Notes: generated by a model from the letters alone, not told the origin. A stretch of 6,572 bases of DNA from Candidatus Doudnabacteria bacterium RIFCSPHIGHO2_02_FULL_46_11 (GCA_001779955.1 MFES01000011.1:2538-9109); one strand, 5' to 3'. Counted from the first letter of the stretch, positions 1 through 5,930 are shown. Numbers and translations: made by a program.

Positions 1-791
1 CTAAAAGCCGATTCTCGTCCCGGGGCAATGTCACCTAAAAACCATAAACGGTTGCCGGCGAGCGGCGGCGTGCTTTCGGTAATTTGAAATTCAGTCGGTG
101 CCACCAAATTGAGATCCACGTTCCGCAGAACTTCATCGCTTATATTTTTTGACGAAATGTTATAAATTACTTCTTGGCCGGTTACCGCTTCGGTCGGTCC
201 GATAATTGATAAGGTCAGGTTCGGCGAACCGATTTCCCATTGGTAGGTCTTTTCCGTTTGGTAAACTGTCCGGTGGCCTTTTATTTTATAATTTAAGCCG
301 ACGTATAATTCACGCCTATCTCCCACCTGGCCGTCCAGCAGGCCGGTAATAACAACCTCGTCAGTCTGCCCGGCCGACAAGTCGGATAGCATAAAGACTC
401 GCCCACTGTCGTTTGCCGAGGTGGGGTTGCTTTTACGGAAAGTAAAACCTTGCGGATAAACTAAACTTAATTCCAAATCTTCCAGGGTCGAGCCTGAACG
501 GTTTGAAAAATTGATCTCAAAATCGAACGGTTCCGAAGGCACGATGCGCGAAGGGCTTTCAATATTCATTTGCAAATCCGGCGGGGGTGGGCTGGTTTTT
601 CGACCGAAAATAAAATAGGAAATTAGAATAACGGCCAGAATCACAAAGCCAACGACTCCGAGTGTGGAATAGAATAATTTCTTGTCGTGCATAAACGCCC
701 GCCAAAAACCGATTTTTAGTTGTTCTTGAGGAATTGGCGATTTTAAATTTTCCGCTTCAATTAGTTGATCGTCTGGGATATAGTCATTCAT
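1..791 (-). CDS. Membrane-anchored protein with extracellular DUF11/CARDB-like beta repeats (partial)
   Basis: This frame is open from an ATG at 791 to the left edge (263 codons), so the C-terminus is missing. The first 40 or so residues are polar and charged and probably cytoplasmic. Residues 43-63 form one clear hydrophobic helix (STLGVVGFVILAVILISYFIF), followed by GRK and a proline-rich linker (SPPPP). Two similar beta-rich units follow, at about 74-188 and 190 onward. Each opens with a proline, a V-x-(S/T)-G/E-x turn and an alternating hydrophobic strand, then a line such as LEDLELSLVYPQGF or LRNVDLNLVAPTEF. This pattern is typical of DUF11/CARDB-type Ig-like folds in bacterial surface proteins. 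The role is inferred to be cell-surface or adhesion-related; no catalytic motif is seen. There is no Shine-Dalgarno upstream of the ATG. An ATG at 787 is in another frame. It may follow recO in the same direction, but the 217-base gap suggests its own promoter. Confidence 0.8.
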   Translation of the reverse strand, partial: MNDYIPDDQLIEAENLKSPIPQEQLKIGFWRAFMHDKKLFYSTLGVVGFVILAVILISYFIFGRKTSPPPPDLQMNIESPSRIVPSEPFDFEINFSNRSGSTLEDLELSLVYPQGFTFRKSNPTSANDSGRVFMLSDLSAGQTDEVVITGLLDGQVGDRRELYVGLNYKIKGHRTVYQTEKTYQWEIGSPNLTLSIIGPTEAVTGQEVIYNISSKNISDEVLRNVDLNLVAPTEFQITESTPPLAGNRLWFLGDIAPGRESAF

Positions 792-847
792 AAAATTAAA
801 AATAAAATATCAAAAAATCAAAATTATAATTCAAAATTCATAAAATT
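786..847. repeat. 12-bp direct repeat spanning the start of the membrane-protein gene
   Basis: ATTCATAAAATT occurs exactly at 786-797 and again at 836-847, 50 bp apart. The copy at 786-797 contains the start codon of the minus-strand gene. The other copy carries an ATG at 841 that opens only a five-codon frame (MNFEL, then stop). In such AT-rich DNA this may be a small tandem-duplication relic or chance. Confidence 0.4.
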
Positions 848-1008
848 TTTGATTTTTTTATTATCATTTTCCCGCGCCCGACTTCGCCTTTGACAAGGAC
901 TTATTAATAAAATAATTTCTGATTTCATTGAGAGTATTATTAGTCATTAAGGCTGGGGCGAAGTCAATGGCGGGCGGGCATTTTGATTTTTACATTTTCC
1001 ATTATTAA
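792..1008. other. AT-rich spacer between recO and the membrane-protein gene
   Basis: No coding frame is supported here. Visible structure includes an AT-only inverted repeat with 12-bp arms AAAAAATCAAAA (812-823) and TTTTGATTTTTT (847-858). There is also a distant inverted repeat GACTTCGCC (880-888) / GGCGAAGTC (957-965), flanked by CGCCCG (875-880) and CGGGCG (971-976). Promoter-like motifs on the minus strand are TATAAT at 828-823 with no good -35, and TTGACT (967-962) with a 17-nt spacer to ACTAAT (944-939). Either could serve the gene that starts at 791. None is convincing alone. Confidence 0.4.
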
Positions 1009-1791
1009 CTACTCCTGCCTCATCTTCTCCATAAACCTTTCTGATTGCACGTCCCGCTCCAGCAAAAATACGACGAAGTCGGAAATACACCTATGGCCTT
1101 CTTCGCCGACCGTTAAATCAGCGACATCTTCGAGGGCCTGTTGGTCGAGTATGGCCAGCTGCCCGGCGGTAATTTCACTAACCAGCCGGGTGTCGGGGAA
1201 ATGCTTTCCACAATCGGTGTGCACTACCCCGCCGGCAAAGGAAGAAAAGGCCGTGGCCTCGCCGGCGGCAATTTTTACGCCGCAATGGGCGCAAAATCGG
1301 GTGGTTACGCCGTGGCCTACAATGCGCAGTAAATCCAATCTGAACTTCTCAAGAATCGGCGGCCAGGTTCTGTCTTTTTCGGAAAATTCTATGTTTTTGC
1401 TCTGGCTGTTAAGCTCGGAATAAAACCTGTCAAGCAATTCGTAAATTCGGGCATTGATTTCGGCATCAGGCGTAAGCTTAGTTACAAGCTCGGCGGCGTA
1501 AAAAGCAATGGCCAGGGCCGAAAGGGACTGCCGGATTTTCGGATACTTATTTATAATGCTGACGCTGGTTACGGTCGGCCAAAGCGAGCTTCCGGCCAAA
1601 TAAATCTCAACATTATAAAGCTGTTGCAAGCGCCCGGCCAGTTTGGCGTTGGCTTTTCTCACGCCTCGGGCCAACACCCGAATTTTACCCTGCTCGCGCG
1701 AGAACACGGTCAAAAGAAAATCGGCCTCCCGCAAAGGTTTTCGGGATAAAATCAGGCAATGAGCTTTCTGGTATTTCGGATTGCGGGCCAT
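1009..1791 (-). CDS. recO: DNA repair/recombination mediator RecO
   Basis: The 260-residue product matches RecO in length and layout. An N-terminal OB-fold carries the signature region (residues 11-46: HCLILSRKPLREADFLLTVF, then SREQGKIRVLARGVRK). A helical C-terminal part with a zinc-finger-like segment follows. In the family, RecO works with RecR (and RecF) to load RecA onto SSB-coated single-stranded DNA and can anneal strands. The metal-site candidates are C167-x2-C170 and H191-x2-C194, the latter preceded by a GG turn, so one of the usual four cysteines appears to be histidine. I chose the ATG at 1791. A TTG at 1812 would add seven residues (MCENKKV), but it lies beside the promoter-like motif and adds no conserved sequence. 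There is no Shine-Dalgarno. The stop is TAG at 1011-1009. The gene is divergent from the small gene at 2056, across the repeat-rich gap. Confidence 0.93.
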   Translation of the reverse strand: MARNPKYQKAHCLILSRKPLREADFLLTVFSREQGKIRVLARGVRKANAKLAGRLQQLYNVEIYLAGSSLWPTVTSVSIINKYPKIRQSLSALAIAFYAAELVTKLTPDAEINARIYELLDRFYSELNSQSKNIEFSEKDRTWPPILEKFRLDLLRIVGHGVTTRFCAHCGVKIAAGEATAFSSFAGGVVHTDCGKHFPDTRLVSEITAGQLAILDQQALEDVADLTVGEEGHRCISDFVVFLLERDVQSERFMEKMRQE

Positions 1792-1800
1792 TACTTTTTT

Positions 1801-1829
1801 ATTTTCGCACAAAACACGGCTTTTTTCAA
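1801..1829 (-). promoter_or_regulatory. Possible recO promoter with very short leader
   Basis: On the minus strand, TTGAAA (1829-1824, 5 of 6 to the -35 consensus) is followed after exactly 17 nt by GAAAAT (1806-1801, 4 of 6 to the -10). Transcription would begin near 1794, only a few bases before the ATG at 1791, giving an almost leaderless mRNA. This fits the missing Shine-Dalgarno and argues against the TTG start at 1812. The -10 is weak, so this is tentative. Confidence 0.35.
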
Positions 1830-1836
1830 TTTATGC

Positions 1837-1910
1837 TTTACAACGCCTCGCGCGAATGCCCCACGGTCTTGCCGCGGGGAGGGGTTTACAACACCTCGCG
1901 CGAATGCCCC
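1837..1910 (+). repeat. Direct repeat A, two copies (26 bp)
   Basis: The copies lie at 1837-1862 and 1885-1910. They differ at one base (G or A at repeat position 9). Each begins TTTACAAC, contains CCTCGCGCGAATG and ends in CCCC, which forms the 5' edge of a hairpin. The copies are 48 bp apart and overlap repeat B at their ends. The rest of the left block shows no such GC-rich motif, so this looks like a dispersed intergenic repeat unit rather than a gene. Confidence 0.85.
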
Positions 1911-2018
1911 GTGCCGAGAGCACGGGGATGAGCGCGCCGGAAATGAGCGGCGGAGCCGCAACTAATGGTTGCAAACCCGCCCTGATGCCCCGCGGTCTTG
2001 CCGCGGGGAGGGGTTTAC
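1856..2018 (+). repeat. Direct repeat B, two copies (34 bp) with hairpin cores
   Basis: The copies at 1856-1889 and 1985-2018 differ at one base (A1863 versus G1992). Each runs ATGCCCC, then CGGTCTTGCCGCGGGG, then AGGGGTTTAC. The core folds as an 8-bp stem with the 5-nt loop TCTTG. The second copy is perfect (1988-1995 with 2001-2008); the first has one A-C mismatch (1859-1866 with 1872-1879). The end of copy 2 supplies the -35-like TTTACT of the next gene. Confidence 0.85.
1907..1927 (+). repeat. Third hairpin of the same geometry, different stem sequence
   Basis: CCCCGTGC (1907-1914), loop CGAGA, GCACGGGG (1920-1927): a perfect 8-bp stem with a 5-nt loop, preceded by ATG like repeat B. The outer CCCC/GGGG is shared with repeat B, but the inner pairs and the loop differ, so pairing is kept while sequence changes. 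Two further small hairpins follow: GCGGC/GCCGC (1947-1951 with 1955-1959) and GCAAC/GTTGC (1958-1962 with 1968-1972). Confidence 0.75.
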
Positions 2019-2042
2019 TTTTTAGCCAGGGCAAAATATAAT
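2014..2042 (+). promoter_or_regulatory. Promoter of the 159-residue protein gene
   Basis: TTTACT (2014-2019, 4 of 6 to the -35) is followed after exactly 17 nt by a perfect TATAAT (2037-2042). The expected start site near 2049 lies about 7 nt before the ATG at 2056, so the transcript would be near-leaderless. The -35 lies at the very end of repeat B copy 2. Confidence 0.65.
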
Positions 2043-2055
2043 TAAAATAAGCCAT

Positions 2056-2535
2056 ATGAGAGAAATACCAACAAATCCAGAAGACTTCCATATTGATACT
2101 TCAGAATATGAAGAACCTCGCAAATTAGAAGGCCTCCAGACGCCGGCTGATATGCTTGCCCGGGAAGCGGCGGAAGCAAATAAAGTCATACCGCGCTTAA
2201 AACAATGGCGAGATAATTTTCAAAACCGGGCAGAAGCAGTCTTCACGTCTTATAATTATCCGCCTGATGAAGTCAGAGCCTTGACCAAGTATGCTGTTTC
2301 ATTATTAGACGAGGGACTAAATGTATTGCGCGAAGCGCGATCCGCGGCAGACCTTGCAAGGAGTAAGGACGAAAAATCGCCCGATGATATGCTAGATATT
2401 CGCATCAGCGACTTTCTCGAAACACAAAGGCCCCTAGCAGACATTTACGCGGAAGCGCAAAGATTGTTAAAAGAAGGTCAGGCTACAAGAGCTATGCAAA
2501 TAATCGAGGCAAACGCCAAAAAATACTTGTTTTAA
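2056..2535 (+). CDS. Hypothetical soluble helical protein, 159 residues
   Basis: I do not recognise this protein. It is highly charged and contains no cysteine, no signal peptide and no membrane segment. After a polar N-terminus (about residues 1-30) it reads as a string of amphipathic helices rich in Ala, Leu, Glu, Lys and Arg. Examples are ADMLAREAAEANKVIPRLKQW, VRALTKYAVSLLDEGLNVLREARSAADLA and RPLADIYAEAQRLLKEGQATRAMQIIEANAKKYLF. The last part resembles a TPR-like helical hairpin, but this is only an impression. It is judged real because it has a well-formed promoter, an ATG just downstream, a terminator 15 bases after its TAA, and no other gene in the interval. It lacks a Shine-Dalgarno, consistent with a near-leaderless message. 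It is divergent from recO and convergent with ileS. Confidence 0.8.
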   Translation: MREIPTNPEDFHIDTSEYEEPRKLEGLQTPADMLAREAAEANKVIPRLKQWRDNFQNRAEAVFTSYNYPPDEVRALTKYAVSLLDEGLNVLREARSAADLARSKDEKSPDDMLDIRISDFLETQRPLADIYAEAQRLLKEGQATRAMQIIEANAKKYLF

Positions 2536-2550
2536 TAAGACCTCAATTTT

Positions 2551-2576
2551 AAAAAACTGCCTTTCGGCAGTTTTTT
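2551..2576. terminator. Bidirectional intrinsic terminator between the small gene and ileS
   Basis: This is a perfect 11-bp inverted repeat: AAAAAACTGCC (2551-2561), loop TTTC, GGCAGTTTTTT (2566-2576). Read on either strand it gives a stem followed by a run of T. It sits between the TAA of the plus gene (2535) and the TAA of the minus-strand ileS (2580), so it can serve both converging transcripts. Confidence 0.92.
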
Positions 2577-2579
2577 AAT

Positions 2580-5573
2580 TTAGGCTTTTGCCAGGCCAAG
2601 CCAAACATCTCCAGAACTGATAGTAACTTCTAGGCTGGTCGTGATTGTCTCTTGCCGCAGGCTGGCAAGCTCGGAAATCGACAAACGCGCTTTATCTAAT
2701 TTCGCGACCAGGTTATCTGCGCCTTTATAAAAAAGTTTGGCCGGTTCGCCCACTTTCAACCCGGCTTCCTTGCGCAAGGCCTGCACCGCCCTTTCCAATT
2801 CCCGCAAATCTCCTTCCTTCTGGAGTTCTGGATTTACCGCCAAGTCCAGACCCAACTTCAAACCGCCGTCTTCGTTCCAAGCCATATCGCCGCTTTGTTC
2901 AATTTTTTTCACATTTAATTCATCAAGCAAAACTTGCTTAAGTTCCTCGCTCCAAGAAATTTTATCATTACCCTTTTTCTCAACAATAACCGCCGCCAAA
3001 GGCTGGCGCAGCTTAATACCCTTTTGTTTGCGGATGGAGTTGCCAAGTTCGGCCGCAGCTCTGACTTCCTCCATCTCCGAAAGAAGCCTTGTCTCTTCAT
3101 TCGATAATTTGCGGCTTTTCGGCCAATCGGTCAGATGAACCGATTCAGGATAATTTTTATCGCCGCTGTTTAAATTGCGATAGATTTCATCGGCCAAAAA
3201 TGGCATAACCGGCGCAAGCAGTCTGACAAACCAGATAAGATTGCGAAAGAGGGTGGCAAAAAAATGGTTGTCCTCGCGGCCGCGGCTGCGGCGCAAATAC
3301 CAGGTGGATAAATCGTCAATGTATCTTTGAAGTTCTCGCGTGGCTTTAACCGTATCGTATTTATCCAAAAAATCCGTAGTCTTATTAATGACTTCCTGCA
3401 AACGCGTATTTATCCATTGATCCAAAACATTGGGAGAATTTTTTGCATCGTTCGGGGATTTATCATCTTCATATACCCACGACTTGGCGTTAGCGTAAGT
3501 TACAAAATAATTGTAGACATTCCACAAAATCCTGATGACTTTGCGGTGTATAATCGCTAAATCCTTTTCGCTGAAATTCAAATTATCCGCCTGCATCACC
3601 ACCGAGTTCATCAAATAAAAACGAAGTGTATCAACGCCGTACTCATTTATTATCTTCCAAGGGTCTGGAAAATTGGCCTTAGACTTGCTCATCTTGCTGC
3701 CGTCTTCGGCAAGAATCGTGCCAGTTGTCACTATGTTTTCGAAGGGCGCTTTCTTGAACAAAATTTGGGAAATAACGTGCATTACGTAAAACCAAGCGCG
3801 CGTTTGAGCAATGTACTCTGCGACAAATTGAGCCGGAAAACGGCTTTCAAAAATTTCCTTTTGCTCAAAAGGATAATGATATTCGGCAAAAGGCATGGAG
3901 CCAGCTTCGACCCAAGAGTCAAAAATCTCGGTGATGCGGTGAGACTCTCCCCCACATTTATCACACTTCAAAACCACCTTATCGATGTAAGGACGGTGCA
4001 AATCTAACTCATCAGAATAACCCGACACGGCTTTTTCTTTTAATTCGGCCAGGCTGCCGACAACTGTGTTCTCTTTGCATGCTTCGCATTTCCAAACCGG
4101 AATGGCATTGCCCCAATAGCGGTTGCGGGAAATGTTCCAATCCGGCGCGGCCTCAACGCTTTTTTGATAGCGACCGGTTTTTAAATGCTCTGGATACCAA
4201 TCTATCTGCTTGGTATTAGTTTTAAGCAAATCTTTTTTTATTTTTTGGACGTTTATAAACCAAGCCGGAATGGCATTATAGAAAAGTTCGTTTTCACAGC
4301 GCCAGCAGTGCGGATAAGAATGCTTATGCATTTTGCGCTGTAAAAGCAAACCGCGCGCTTCTAAATTGTCTTTAATAAACTTTTCAGATTTTTTAAAATA
4401 CTGGCCTTGCAATTCCTTGGGTGCTTTTTCGTTAAACTCGCCTTTTTCATCAAGCAAGGGAATAACAGGCAGTCTTTCTTTCAAACCTAATTGATAATCA
4501 TCCTCACCGTAAACTACGGCTGTGTGCACAATACCAGTACCTTCTTCGGTATTAACAAAATCAGCGGCGTAAACTTTATGGGCTTTTGGATTGTCACTGA
4601 TTCCAGCAACCTCAAAAAGCGGGTCATAAGCCAAACCAATTAAATCCTTGCCTTTAAATTCGCCAATTATGGTGGGTTTCGATACCCGCGATCCGCGTGA
4701 CTTAAAAACTTCATCAATTCGATCTTTGGCGAGGATATAATATTGTATATGTTTCCTTGGGACATTTTGAGTCCCCATTTTTTTTACATCGGTAGGCACA
4801 AAGACGCTGTCAAATTCAACATAGCTAACCTTAACATAATCAATATCTCCACCAACAGCCAAAGCCACGTTCCCGGGTAGGGTCCACGGCGTGGTCGTCC
4901 AAGCAAGCAAATAAGTATTGTCTTGATCGCGAACTTTAAATTTTACAGTAACCGATTCTTCAGTAACCTCTTTGTAACTATTGTCCATTGCTACTTCAAA
5001 ATTCGAGACCGGCGTTTCGCAGCGCGGGCAGTAAAGCAGTACCTTGCGGCCTTCGTAAACTAAATCTTTATCGTAAATTTCCTTAAACGCCCACCAGACC
5101 GACTCCATATAGTCGCGGTCCATGGTTTTATAGGAATTATCAAAATCCACCCAGCGGGCAATTCGCCTAATCATTTTGCGCCACTCCGCCACATAGGTCA
5201 GCACCATACTGCGGCAGGTTTCGTTGAACTTTTCTATACCCAGTTCCTCAATTTGCTTTTTGCCGGAAATTTTTAAATGCCGCTCCACAATTTCTTCAAT
5301 CGGCAGGCCGTGGCAGTCCCAGCCCCAGCGACGGCGGACAAACCGGCCTTTCATTGTTTGATAGCGCGGAATTACATCTTTGATGGTCGAAGCCAAGATA
5401 TGGCCATAGTGTGGTAGCCCTGTGGCAAAAGGCGGGCCGTCGTAAAAAGTATACGGTTCGCCGTCTTTGGTTTTTTCCAAGCTTTTTTCAAAAGTCTTGT
5501 TTTGTTCCCAAAACTCCAGTATCTCCTCTTCGAGTTTTGGAAAATCGGGTTGAGGATCTAATATTTTATACAT
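2580..5573 (-). CDS. ileS: Isoleucyl-tRNA synthetase, type 2 (eukaryote-like)
   Basis: The 997-residue product charges tRNA-Ile with isoleucine in the cytoplasm and edits mischarged valine. Rossmann catalytic core: FYDGPPFATGLPHYGH at 43-58 (HIGH motif at HYGH), GWDCHGLPIE at 84-93, SRNRYWGNAIPVW at 482-494, and KMSKS at 627-631. The editing (CP1) domain lies at about 200-400, with WTTTPWTLPGN (225-235) and GTGIVHTAVVYGEDDY (345-360). The anticodon-binding helical domain begins near 715. The GNSIRKQKGIKLRQPL segment (844-859) is typical of IleRS. Four CxxC pairs (C182/185, C423/426, C496/499, C537/540) suggest zinc sites. Motif wording (HYGH, EAGSMPFAEYHYPFE, ARWVDFDNSYKTM) fits the archaeal/eukaryotic-type class. 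The ATG at 5573 begins MYKILDPQPDFPKLEEEILEFW, as in the family. The frame stays open upstream, but that part overlaps the promoter. No Shine-Dalgarno is present. Confidence 0.97.
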   Translation of the reverse strand: MYKILDPQPDFPKLEEEILEFWEQNKTFEKSLEKTKDGEPYTFYDGPPFATGLPHYGHILASTIKDVIPRYQTMKGRFVRRRWGWDCHGLPIEEIVERHLKISGKKQIEELGIEKFNETCRSMVLTYVAEWRKMIRRIARWVDFDNSYKTMDRDYMESVWWAFKEIYDKDLVYEGRKVLLYCPRCETPVSNFEVAMDNSYKEVTEESVTVKFKVRDQDNTYLLAWTTTPWTLPGNVALAVGGDIDYVKVSYVEFDSVFVPTDVKKMGTQNVPRKHIQYYILAKDRIDEVFKSRGSRVSKPTIIGEFKGKDLIGLAYDPLFEVAGISDNPKAHKVYAADFVNTEEGTGIVHTAVVYGEDDYQLGLKERLPVIPLLDEKGEFNEKAPKELQGQYFKKSEKFIKDNLEARGLLLQRKMHKHSYPHCWRCENELFYNAIPAWFINVQKIKKDLLKTNTKQIDWYPEHLKTGRYQKSVEAAPDWNISRNRYWGNAIPVWKCEACKENTVVGSLAELKEKAVSGYSDELDLHRPYIDKVVLKCDKCGGESHRITEIFDSWVEAGSMPFAEYHYPFEQKEIFESRFPAQFVAEYIAQTRAWFYVMHVISQILFKKAPFENIVTTGTILAEDGSKMSKSKANFPDPWKIINEYGVDTLRFYLMNSVVMQADNLNFSEKDLAIIHRKVIRILWNVYNYFVTYANAKSWVYEDDKSPNDAKNSPNVLDQWINTRLQEVINKTTDFLDKYDTVKATRELQRYIDDLSTWYLRRSRGREDNHFFATLFRNLIWFVRLLAPVMPFLADEIYRNLNSGDKNYPESVHLTDWPKSRKLSNEETRLLSEMEEVRAAAELGNSIRKQKGIKLRQPLAAVIVEKKGNDKISWSEELKQVLLDELNVKKIEQSGDMAWNEDGGLKLGLDLAVNPELQKEGDLRELERAVQALRKEAGLKVGEPAKLFYKGADNLVAKLDKARLSISELASLRQETITTSLEVTISSGDVWLGLAKA

Positions 5574-5715
5574 ACTCAAGGAAAACGAAGTCCCGTAGTG
5601 AAGCGAAGCTTTTACCCCGCCTTGGGGCTCCGGAGGCGAGCGAAGCGAGAACCCATCGGCGCAAGCTCTGCTTACTACTGGGATCTGGTTGGGTAGGTAG
5701 TGGCTTATAAGGCAT
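5574..5715 (-). promoter_or_regulatory. ileS 5' leader, about 140 nt, partly structured
   Basis: This stretch lies between the predicted ileS start site and its ATG. It holds a CCCC/GGGG stem (5615-5618 with 5624-5627, 5-nt loop), the palindrome CTCCGGAG (5628-5635), and two copies of AGCGAAGC (5602-5609 and 5639-5646). I see no T-box signature (no GGTGGNACCGCG-like sequence) and no leader peptide rich in isoleucine. Its function is unknown; regulation of ileS is only a possibility suggested by length and structure. Confidence 0.4.
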
Positions 5716-5721
5716 ACATCT

Positions 5722-5751
5722 ATTATAACCAAAAACAAAACGAACTCACAA
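5722..5751 (-). promoter_or_regulatory. Predicted ileS promoter
   Basis: On the minus strand, a perfect TATAAT lies at 5727-5722, with TTGTGA (5751-5746, 4 of 6) 18 nt upstream. The -35 lies inside the 3' arm of the terminator for the preceding minus-strand gene, so terminator and promoter are nested. Transcription would start near 5715. Confidence 0.6.
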
Positions 5752-5778
5752 TTAGTAATTCTGTAAAGTGAGTTCGTT
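5730..5778 (-). terminator. Intrinsic terminator downstream of the 151-residue gene
   Basis: Read on the minus strand, AACGAACTCAC (5778-5768) pairs over 11 bp with GTGAGTTCGTT (5749-5739), followed by TTGTTTTT. The 18-nt loop itself contains a small palindrome, AATTAGTAATT (5750-5760). It stops transcripts from the minus-strand gene at 5931-6386 just before the ileS -10 box. Confidence 0.75.
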
Positions 5779-5930
5779 CACCGAAGCAACAAATCCTCCT
5801 ACGCTTAAAAAGCTTCAAAGGATTCACGTCTATTTTACAGCCGCAATAGCTTGCGGCAACAAAGCGGAGGTGAAAAAGCACCTGAAAGGTACTGCTGCGG
5901 AGCCGCGCGTGCGCGGCCCCGCAATAAGGG
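5779..5930. other. Hairpin-rich spacer downstream of the 151-residue gene
   Basis: No gene is convincingly supported here. A perfect 7-bp hairpin, GCCGCAA/TTGCGGC with a 4-nt loop, lies at 5840-5857. A strong GC stem occupies 5897-5922. A plus-strand frame from GTG 5768 crosses the interval but has no ribosome site and runs into the antisense of the next gene. The stretch is best read as the 3' untranslated part of the minus-strand gene, ending at the terminator at 5730-5778. Confidence 0.45.
5897..5922 (-). terminator. GC-rich hairpin 8 bases after the stop of the 151-residue gene
   Basis: The 12-base arms at 5897-5908 and 5911-5922 pair almost fully. On the minus-strand RNA the single non-Watson-Crick pair is a G-U wobble, while on the plus strand it is an A-C mismatch, which favours a minus-strand RNA role. 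No U-run follows. It may be an mRNA 3'-end stabiliser or a pause hairpin ahead of the true terminator. Confidence 0.5.

Noticed and set aside
890..895. Perfect TTGACA on the plus strand
   Set aside because: No adequate -10 follows at 16-18 nt, and no plus-strand gene lies downstream before recO, which is on the other strand.
983..1423. Plus-strand open frame of 146 codons
   Set aside because: It is antisense to recO, whose product has clear family features; the serine-rich composition is that of a shadow frame.
1792..1812. Upstream TTG start for recO adding seven residues
   Set aside because: It uses a rare start, has no ribosome site, lies next to the probable -10, and adds nothing conserved; the ATG at 1791 is preferred.
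1837..2018. CRISPR array
   Set aside because: The repeats are few, overlap each other, are unevenly spaced, and are built on hairpins without spacer-like unique segments; no cas gene is nearby.
1831..2091. Minus-strand open frame of 86 codons and overlapping plus-strand frames in the repeat cluster
   Set aside because: The peptides are translations of the GC-rich repeats and hairpins and overlap the promoter and start of the gene at 2056. No ribosome site is present.
5574..5715. T-box riboswitch or isoleucine leader peptide upstream of ileS
   Set aside because: No T-box consensus and no Ile-rich short frame is present; the short frames seen (MYAL; MGSRFARLRSPKAG) contain no isoleucine.
5574..5738. 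In-frame N-terminal extension of ileS by 55 residues
   Set aside because: It would begin at a TTG inside the terminator T-run and span the ileS -10 box; IleRS homology begins at MYKILDPQPDFPK.
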